Below, piece by piece: positions 14,324-19,530 of a stretch of 19,530 nt of DNA (position 1 is the stretch's first letter; the number at the start of each line of letters is the position of its first letter). The stretch spans positions 1-19,530 of the forward strand of contig MTNG01000092.1 of assembly GCA_002011395.1 (NCBI GenBank), in the 5' to 3' direction. The position numbers and the translations under genes were made by a program. The notes beneath the pieces were generated by a model, which did not search any database, was not told the DNA's origin, and saw only the letters and a program-made list of their open reading frames with translations. This DNA comes from Candidatus Aciduliprofundum sp. JdFR-45. GTDB lineage: Archaea; Thermoplasmatota; Thermoplasmata; Thermoplasmatales; JdFR-45.

Positions 14324-16516
14324 TTATGTGCAATCCATTTTAAACACCGCCTGTAATGTGGCCAGCACCGCCGTCAACATGCCAAGAAGATACGCTATGA
14401 ACAGCAGGGGAATATATATGAGGAGCGTGGGTCCCAGTATGAATGTGGGCAAAAGCCACCACGTGGTGAACTCCATCATCATAAAATATGCGAAGGACAG
14501 GCCGGAGACAAGCCCGACAAAAGCCACACCGAGGATAAGAATAAATCCATCAAACATCAGCGCCTCTTTGAGGGATATGCTCCCATGCTTTTTAATGCAC
14601 TCTCTGAACATCCCGCTGTAATCAGAGCATATGGAGAGGTACAAGGCGCACATCAGAAGATACCCCGCCGGAACGAGGTAGAGAAGGTGAAACGAAAGGT
14701 CTGGAGGGGTCTTTTCATCGTCTGCGCCAAGCGTCTGATAATATATCCCAAGTGAGTCCAGCGCCGCTTTTAACGCATAGGGATCGCGTGCTTTTATTAT
14801 TACGTCCTGATGAGAGATGTTGAACACAGGGGAGGGGCTATCTATAAGCACCTCCGCGTCCACACCGGGAATCCGGTACATAATACAGGAGACGGTAAAA
14901 TCGCCAGCGGCGGTGGAAACAACATCGCCGACGCTAACCCTCTCCTTTATGGCGAACATTTCAGAGATAACCGCACAACCTCTCTTCAATTCGCCTTCCC
15001 TGATGAATCTATGTACATCGTAAATACTGTTGGAATAGGCAGAGAAATCGGTGATCCCGAACCACGGCCTGTCCATGTATGTGACGTCCTCAGAAAACAA
15101 CCTATCCTTGCGAACCGCTGGTGGGTAGGCTATGAAGGAGTACGACAGAACGAGGCGGTCATCGCTGAGTACCCCGTAGAGCAGCGTTAGGTTGCTGATC
15201 TCAGGGAGATATATTTTCACATCGCCACCTATAGAAGCCACCTGTTCCAGCCTGTAGGTCTCATTGAGGGTGTCAGGAATGGCTGATAGGAATATGACGC
15301 ATATGGTGAGAAGTGAAGCGGCTGCCACGCATCTTGACACTCTACGATCACGTCGCAGACATCCTCTAAAACATTCATTACTGGTGTGTGCCGCTTTTCT
15401 AAGGTTCCCTCTGGTCCGCCGATGCAACACGTTCCTTAACATATCCATATTTACTGTGGCCAACCACGACAGGTATATAACGGAGATGATGAAGGCTGCG
15501 ACCGAGAGGTGTAAAAATAAAACACATAGAAGACACATAACACCTCGCAGAAGAGGACCTCTCGCTACGAGGGTTCCCGCAACCACGGGGAACGTCGTGA
15601 ACGTTATAGCACGCCACGGGGTGCTTTCATCTCTCCAACCAGGTAAATCCCTGAACCCCCACATCAGCGCCCTCTTTCTGAGTCTAATCTTTGCCAAGCC
15701 CACGATGACTGTAAAGATGAACGTTGCTATCAGCACACACATCGCAATCTCGTCAAGATAGATTCCGGGTTTGAACGTCGGCATATGTAAAAAGAATTCA
15801 TTTGCGAGCCACATCACGGCCATACCAGATACATAACCTCCAAAAGCCAGTAATGCAACCATAATAATGTCCGGCAACTGCTCACCCATATGCCGAGTTA
15901 TGAAACTATGTCTCTTCCCCTTTCCATATGAAGACCTTTCCTCCTCTCTCAGTCCAGCCCATATCTTCGCTTCCAGCCCCACAGCACCTGCGTAAATGCA
16001 AAATATAATGGTTAGCAGACCGATGTTCAGTCCATTCAGAAGAGGCATATACGGAACCCACCAATAATAAGATACCGCCATCGGATACTCCATCTCCTCC
16101 ACTATTCCGCCGTGGGAGCTGATAACCTCCGATGCGGCTTCGCCCACCCCCTTCAACTTGCTCTGTATCTCTATGACACCCTGAGAATCCATCAGATAGA
16201 TGGAGTTTATTTGCATCAGGAATTTTACATCCTGCATACCCTCTATGCCCTCAGCGGGAGGGTTTGAATGGAAGGATGTGTTTCTTATCGTACCCTCAAC
16301 GCTGTCCACATGCGGCAGATTTTTCAATTCGTATAATATGCGTTGGAAACTGCCCAGAGGTAAACTGCACCATATCTCAAGTGTGAACTCGTTTGATGAT
16401 AATATATCGTATGCGCGTGATTTCTCAACGGTGTTCTCAAGGAACATGCCCGTGGACACAGCGGCCACCGAGATCACGATGCTCAGGACCCATACCCCTG
16501 CCCATCTCAGATGCAT
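14324..16516 (-). CDS. FtsX/MacB-type ABC transporter permease, two-unit
   Basis: A 730-residue membrane protein. One membrane helix (about 7-25) is followed by an external domain of about 130 residues, then a cluster of helices near 163-182, 215-238, 256-275 and 325-352. A cytoplasmic Arg-rich stretch (365-395) and a new helix (397-413) lead to a second external domain (about 415-600) and three final helices (about 608-630, 650-675, 690-722). This duplicated helix/external-domain/three-helix plan is that of FtsX-like (MacB/LolC) permeases, which work with an ABC ATPase in lipoprotein or peptide export or in mechanotransmission. No partner ATPase is adjacent. ATG 16516 has a TATA-like box 27 bases upstream. 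Family assignment rests mainly on architecture; substrate unknown. Confidence 0.72.
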   Translation of the reverse strand: MHLRWAGVWVLSIVISVAAVSTGMFLENTVEKSRAYDILSSNEFTLEIWCSLPLGSFQRILYELKNLPHVDSVEGTIRNTSFHSNPPAEGIEGMQDVKFLMQINSIYLMDSQGVIEIQSKLKGVGEAASEVISSHGGIVEEMEYPMAVSYYWWVPYMPLLNGLNIGLLTIIFCIYAGAVGLEAKIWAGLREEERSSYGKGKRHSFITRHMGEQLPDIIMVALLAFGGYVSGMAVMWLANEFFLHMPTFKPGIYLDEIAMCVLIATFIFTVIVGLAKIRLRKRALMWGFRDLPGWRDESTPWRAITFTTFPVVAGTLVARGPLLRGVMCLLCVLFLHLSVAAFIISVIYLSWLATVNMDMLRNVLHRRTRGNLRKAAHTSNECFRGCLRRDRRVSRCVAAASLLTICVIFLSAIPDTLNETYRLEQVASIGGDVKIYLPEISNLTLLYGVLSDDRLVLSYSFIAYPPAVRKDRLFSEDVTYMDRPWFGITDFSAYSNSIYDVHRFIREGELKRGCAVISEMFAIKERVSVGDVVSTAAGDFTVSCIMYRIPGVDAEVLIDSPSPVFNISHQDVIIKARDPYALKAALDSLGIYYQTLGADDEKTPPDLSFHLLYLVPAGYLLMCALYLSICSDYSGMFRECIKKHGSISLKEALMFDGFILILGVAFVGLVSGLSFAYFMMMEFTTWWLLPTFILGPTLLIYIPLLFIAYLLGMLTAVLATLQAVFKMDCT

Positions 16517-16540
16517 CGGTCAATCCATCTCTCATATCAG

Positions 16541-16546
16541 ATATAA
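16541..16546 (-). promoter_or_regulatory. TATA-like box for the FtsX-type permease
   Basis: TTATAT on the minus strand is centred about 27 bases before ATG 16516, fitting a leaderless start. It lies in the 188-base divergent spacer shared with the FAD-protein gene. Confidence 0.45.
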
Positions 16547-16666
16547 TTTTTCTGGATAACATCACAGAATCTGCATGTTTCCGACGCCCAGGGCGCGAAA
16601 ACCGGACTCGCTCGTCAGGCGGAGCGGTACGGCTCTCCCCGCCCCCATGGTACACACCGCGAAAAC

Positions 16667-16674
16667 GTTATAAC
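16667..16674 (+). promoter_or_regulatory. TATA-like box for the geranylgeranyl-reductase-like gene
   Basis: GTTATAAC, a perfect 8-base palindrome, sits about 34 bases before ATG 16705 and would give a leader of some 8 bases. It helps choose the 16705 start over the open frame that runs back to 16393. Confidence 0.45.
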
Positions 16675-16704
16675 CCCCTGCACCCCTACTTCAACGGGTG
16701 GTCC

Positions 16705-17628
16705 ATGAGAGTGGCGGTCATAGGTGCAGGGGTTGCCGGCGGAGTGCTCGCCCATCGCCTCGCGAAAGAGGGGGTGAAGGTTGAGGTCTATGAGAGGCGC
16801 AAAAGAGGCGAGGCGAAGGTGTGCGCGGGGGGAGTCCTCAGCAGGGCGCTCCGTCGCCTGCCCATCCACCCCGTGGGCGTTAAGATCAACGCCGTGCGCG
16901 TGATAACCCCCTGGGGCGAGATTTCCTACAGGAAGCCGGGCATGGCTCTCTCGTGCACGAGGGCCGACTTGGACTGTCCCCTCAGGGAGGCAGCCGAGGC
17001 GGAGGGCGCGGTCATGCATTACCGGAGCGAACGCAACCCCGCGGAGATGAGGGGCTATGACCACATCGTGGATGCGCGTGGAGCGAGCCTGTCCCGCATC
17101 ATAGGTGTGGAGACCCACGCCAGCCACGTTCGCATCAACGTGGCAGACGATGAGTTTCTCTTCCACGTGTTCACGTTCTCCCCGGCCGTCGGGTACGGCT
17201 GGGTCTTCCCAAAACTCAACGGCTACTCGGTGGGTCTCGCCGGTGAGAGGGAATGGGTGGTGAGGAACGCCCCCGCATTCCTCAGAGAGATGTGCGATGC
17301 GAAGCGGAGGAGGGGCGCCTTCATCGCCCCTTACACCGGAAGACCTGTCACGAGGAGTGATTATGCATGGCTCGTGGGTGATAGATTGTCCCTAACGGAC
17401 CCGCTGAACTACGAGGGCATATCCGGTGCGGTTTTCTCCGCCATGGCCCTGGGGGAGCATCTGCTGGGTGTGAGGCGCTACGAGGAGGGGCTGAAACCCA
17501 TGCTGAAATGGCTTGAGAGGGAGCTGTGGATACTCTCCCTTCTGCAGAGGAGGCCCCTGCGCCGCCTCCTGTCAGGTCATCAGACGATGCGGATGTGGTT
17601 GAAGCGCGTCTACTCGGAGGACCTGTGA
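16705..17628 (+). CDS. Geranylgeranyl-reductase-family FAD-dependent oxidoreductase
   Basis: A 307-residue flavoprotein. The N-terminal Rossmann motif MRVAVIGAGVAGGVLAHRLA binds FAD, with the acidic end of the second strand in VEVYER. CAGGVLSRAL (40-49) matches the Cys-Gly-Gly region of archaeal geranylgeranyl reductases, and GYGWVFPK (163-170) matches the Y-x-W-x-F-P substrate motif. The second FAD motif reads VGDRLSLTDPLNYEGISGA (224-242), where GDAAG is usual. Family enzymes saturate isoprenoid chains of archaeal membrane lipids or quinones. The protein is shorter than the roughly 390-450 residues of lipid reductases and lacks much of the C-terminal region, so it may be a paralogue with another substrate. 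The start is set by the Rossmann motif and the upstream TATA-like box. Confidence 0.82.
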   Translation: MRVAVIGAGVAGGVLAHRLAKEGVKVEVYERRKRGEAKVCAGGVLSRALRRLPIHPVGVKINAVRVITPWGEISYRKPGMALSCTRADLDCPLREAAEAEGAVMHYRSERNPAEMRGYDHIVDARGASLSRIIGVETHASHVRINVADDEFLFHVFTFSPAVGYGWVFPKLNGYSVGLAGEREWVVRNAPAFLREMCDAKRRRGAFIAPYTGRPVTRSDYAWLVGDRLSLTDPLNYEGISGAVFSAMALGEHLLGVRRYEEGLKPMLKWLERELWILSLLQRRPLRRLLSGHQTMRMWLKRVYSEDL

Positions 17629-17635
17629 GCGTAAG

Positions 17636-17643
17636 GTAAATTA
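17636..17643 (+). promoter_or_regulatory. TATA-like box before the MoaC-like gene
   Basis: GTAAATTA is centred about 27 bases before ATG 17666, which suggests that the MoaC-like gene has its own leaderless promoter despite lying only 37 bases after the preceding gene. Confidence 0.35.
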
Positions 17644-17665
17644 CACCCCTGCGCAATCATCCCCC

Positions 17666-18058
17666 ATGGAGAGTTGCGCCACGGCAAGGGCAAGGGGCAT
17701 ACTGGTGCTGAAAACATCAACGGTGAAATCCATGCGCGAGGGCGGTCCCGGAAGGGACGACCCATTTCAGGCGGCTGAGATAGCCGGGACGCTGGCGGTC
17801 AAGAGGACGCATGACCTCCTGCCCCACCATCCACATGTCCATGTCAAACGTGTGGAGTTTGATTTCTACGTGGATGGAAACAGGGTCATCGTGGAGTGCG
17901 AGGTGTCCGTTCATGACGGGGGAGCGGAGATGTGCGCCCTCACCGGCGTCACTATGGCTCTTCTCACGCTGTGGGACGCCGTGAGGGGACTGGAGGCGGA
18001 GGATGGACACTACACCATGACACAGATTAACAGCGTTGAGATAGTGAAAACGGAGTGA
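17666..18058 (+). CDS. Divergent MoaC-like protein
   Basis: A 130-residue relative of MoaC, which helps convert GTP-derived cyclic intermediate to cyclic pyranopterin monophosphate in molybdopterin synthesis. Family stretches are ATARARGILVLKTSTV, AAEIAGTLAVKRTHDLLP, GAEMCALTGVTMALLTLWDAV and an archaeal-type tail (HYTMTQINSVEIV). Compared with the E. coli protein (numbering from memory), several active-site positions differ: the KGD lysine (K51) becomes Arg30; the LCHP histidine region (H77) becomes PHHPHVHV (53-60); GVEMEAL becomes GAEMCAL (second Glu lost, Cys90); and D-x-x-K becomes Asp104-x-x-Arg107. The N-terminal MVDVS-type segment is also short. So the fold is likely MoaC but normal activity is uncertain. 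It ends 1 base before the convergent regulator stop. Confidence 0.78.
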   Translation: MESCATARARGILVLKTSTVKSMREGGPGRDDPFQAAEIAGTLAVKRTHDLLPHHPHVHVKRVEFDFYVDGNRVIVECEVSVHDGGAEMCALTGVTMALLTLWDAVRGLEAEDGHYTMTQINSVEIVKTE

Positions 18059-18059
18059 T

Positions 18060-18335
18060 TCACCGCTCCAGATAGAACTCCGGCTCCTCTATCCACTCGC
18101 CCCTGCACCGGGGACAGCGCTTCGGGAGGCGTATGGAGGGGGAGAACACATAACCGCATTTTCTGCAGACGGCGGGTCTAACACGCAGCCGGCCCCTGTT
18201 TCGCCTCCACACGTGCGTGAGGTCCTCCATAACGGTGGAGATGTCCACCTCCAGCGCTCTCGCCAGTTGCGACGGCGTCATGGGCTCCTCCGCGAGCATT
18301 TCCTCCATCCTTCTCCTCCGCGTTTTCATTTCCAT
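18060..18335 (-). CDS. Small HTH plus zinc-ribbon regulator (COG3357 type)
   Basis: A 91-residue predicted DNA-binding protein. A winged-HTH-like N-terminal half (MTPSQLARALEVDISTVMEDLTHVWR, about 19-44) is joined to a C-terminal zinc ribbon with CRKCGY and CPRCRG (two CxxC pairs). This is the build of the archaeal 'HTH fused to Zn-ribbon' regulator family. ATG 18335 is the likely start; ATG 18329 is two codons further in. It is divergent from folC across 67 bases and convergent with the MoaC-like gene. A small inverted repeat, ACCA-CA-TGGT, lies directly ahead of the start and could serve in autoregulation, though it is short. The target genes are unknown. Confidence 0.85.
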   Translation of the reverse strand: MEMKTRRRRMEEMLAEEPMTPSQLARALEVDISTVMEDLTHVWRRNRGRLRVRPAVCRKCGYVFSPSIRLPKRCPRCRGEWIEEPEFYLER

Positions 18336-18371
18336 ACCACATGGTGTGCGGCCTACTTAACACCTGCCAAA

Positions 18372-18380
18372 ACTTAATTA
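18372..18380 (+). promoter_or_regulatory. TATA-like box for folC
   Basis: ACTTAATTA is centred about 27 bases before GTG 18403, fitting a leaderless transcript and supporting the GTG start. Confidence 0.4.
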
Positions 18381-18402
18381 CCCGTGGGGCGATGCATAAT
18401 AC

Positions 18403-19530
18403 GTGGACGAGTGGTTGAAGAGGATATACTCCCTCCGCCGCTTCGGCAGAGAGCCGTCCCTCACCGGGATGAGGGTACTGCTCTCCGCCCTCGGCAACCC
18501 GCAGGAGGGATACGACAAGGTGCACATCGCGGGCACGAAGGGCAAGGGGAGCGTCGCGTCCATGCTCCACTCCGTTCTCATGCGCTCGCGCTCCACGGGT
18601 CTCTACACGTCCCCGCACATCTCACGCTTCACGGAGAGGATAGTCGTGAACGGGCAGGAAATCCCCTGGGACGAGGCGGAGGAACTTGCGGAACGCGTGC
18701 TTAAAGCGGCTGAGGATATGGGGTATTCACCCATATTCTTTGAGGTCGCGACTGCCATGGCGTTCCTCCATTTCAGGGAGAATGATGTCTCCTGCGCCGC
18801 GGTGGAAGTTGGGCTCGGGGGGCGATACGACTCCACAAACGTGATAACGCCCGTGGTCTCCGTCATAACCCGCGTGGGGTACGACCACGTGGAGCGTTTG
18901 GGCACCACCCTCCGGGACATAGCGAGGGAGAAGGCAGGGATTGTGAAGGAGGGCGTGCCCGTGGTCGTGGGTGACAACCCCCCGGAGGTTATGGAGACCG
19001 TGAAGCGTGAGGCGCTTAAGAGGAACGCACCGCTCCACATCGTTCCGGAGGAGTGCGAGGTGCACCGGTGGACCGTGAACCTCGGCGGAACGGAAGTTGA
19101 ATTCACCTCTGAGAGGACGTACAGGGTGCGGATTCCGGTGCCCGGCCCTCACCAGGTTGAGAACGTGCTTACCGCCGTGAGGACGCTTGAACTCATGGAC
19201 GTTCCGCGGGCGGACATAGAGGCGGGAATGGACTCTCTGACCCTCAGAGGGCGGTTTGAGGTTCGCAGCGTTGAACCGCTGGTGGTGCTGGACGGGGCCC
19301 ACAACCCCGATTCGTTCCGCGCCCTGGTGCGCACGTGGAAGATGCTTGAACTGCCTCCCCCATCGGTCGTCTTCGCCACCATGGAGGACAAGAACTACAT
19401 AAACAACCTCAGGGTGCTTTCGGATATAGGTGGAACCCTTCACCTTCCCCCTCTTCCCTCTCACAGGGGACTGGATCCACATCACCTCGCTGCCATTGCC
19501 AAGTGCCATTTCAATAGCGTTTTCGTACAC
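18403..19530 (+). CDS. folC: FolC: folylpolyglutamate/dihydrofolate synthase, Mur-ligase family (cut by window end)
   Basis: ATP-dependent ligase adding glutamate to a pterin or folate-type cofactor. The 376 codons in view, open to the window end, hold the P-loop GTKGKGS (44-50), YTSPHISRFTERI (68-80), FFEVATAMAF (112-121), EVGLGGRYDSTNV (135-147), VSVITRVGYDHVERLG (152-167), the carbamylated-lysine region REKAGI (Lys177), LRGRFEV and DGAHNP (297-302). Full-length relatives have about 410-430 residues, so roughly 40-50 are missing. GTG 18403 is the first in-frame start, with a TATA-like box 27 bases upstream; the nearby ATG 18392 is out of frame. In archaea the exact substrate (folate, tetrahydromethanopterin precursor or F420-like) cannot be told from this sequence. 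Confidence 0.93.
   Translation, partial: MDEWLKRIYSLRRFGREPSLTGMRVLLSALGNPQEGYDKVHIAGTKGKGSVASMLHSVLMRSRSTGLYTSPHISRFTERIVVNGQEIPWDEAEELAERVLKAAEDMGYSPIFFEVATAMAFLHFRENDVSCAAVEVGLGGRYDSTNVITPVVSVITRVGYDHVERLGTTLRDIAREKAGIVKEGVPVVVGDNPPEVMETVKREALKRNAPLHIVPEECEVHRWTVNLGGTEVEFTSERTYRVRIPVPGPHQVENVLTAVRTLELMDVPRADIEAGMDSLTLRGRFEVRSVEPLVVLDGAHNPDSFRALVRTWKMLELPPPSVVFATMEDKNYINNLRVLSDIGGTLHLPPLPSHRGLDPHHLAAIAKCHFNSVFVH

Noticed and set aside
16585..16595. CGCCC-A-GGGCG inverted repeat in the divergent spacer
   Set aside because: It is only 5 bases per arm in GC-rich sequence, with no T-run and no second copy; not enough to call an operator or terminator.
16393..16704. N-terminal extension of about 100 residues on the geranylgeranyl-reductase-like protein
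   Set aside because: It overlaps the permease start and its promoter region, has no recognisable domain, and the Rossmann motif begins at ATG 16705 just after a TATA-like box.
18727..19530. Long minus-strand open frame reaching the window end
   Set aside because: It is antisense to FolC, which carries all Mur-ligase motifs; the antisense product is His/Arg/Gly-rich and has no domain.
1..19530. CRISPR array, tRNA, rRNA, insertion sequence or attachment site
   Set aside because: I saw no regularly spaced repeats, cloverleaf-like sequence, transposase motifs or flanking direct repeats on reading both strands; I could not run a search.

Overview
This window looks like an archaeal chromosome fragment. 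Signs of this are the nurA-herA-mre11-rad50 repair operon, TATA-like boxes about 25-28 bases ahead of several start codons (leaderless-type promoters), a COG3357-type HTH/zinc-ribbon regulator, a geranylgeranyl-reductase-family flavoprotein, and a secreted protein ending in a Pro-Glu-Leu plus hydrophobic anchor. A Thermoplasmata-like euryarchaeon is my best guess, but the lineage is an inference and not strongly supported. There are no rRNA, tRNA, CRISPR or transposon features, and no gene-free stretch longer than 300 bases.

Layout. 1-5174 (minus strand): nurA, herA, mre11 and the first half of rad50, tightly packed with overlapping or near-touching ends. 5304-10308 (minus strand): a visibly AT-richer block holding a compact operon. 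It starts with a 30-codon ORF carrying a perfect Shine-Dalgarno. After that come a radical SAM/SPASM enzyme, an ASKHA-fold protein resembling the methanofuran-pathway protein MfnF, an ABC ATPase, an ABC-2 permease and a DUF422/CruF-like membrane protein. From the SPASM enzyme onward each gene overlaps the next. 10388-14233 (minus strand): a PLP-binding YggS protein and, upstream of it, a 1056-residue secreted wall hydrolase (amidase, two SH3b, GH18, Ig-like, F5/8-type and carboxypeptidase-regulatory-like modules, C-terminal anchor). 14324-16516 (minus strand): a two-unit FtsX/MacB-type permease without a neighbouring ATPase. 16705-18058 (plus strand): an FAD-dependent geranylgeranyl-reductase-like protein and a divergent MoaC-like protein. 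18060-18335 (minus strand): a small HTH/zinc-ribbon regulator. 18403-19530 (plus strand): FolC, cut by the window end.

The most interesting part is the 5304-10308 operon. Its layout is that of a ribosomally made, post-translationally modified peptide (RiPP) or peptide-derived cofactor system: short Cys-containing peptide, SPASM maturase, extra tailoring protein and ABC exporter. Two partners are unusual for such a system: the MfnF-like ASKHA protein and the DUF422 integral membrane protein. The peptide ORF is too short for ordinary gene-length cut-offs and is the key claim to test. The archaeal wall hydrolase, which combines two activities predicted to attack bacterial peptidoglycan, and the MoaC-like protein with several altered active-site positions are the next most notable.
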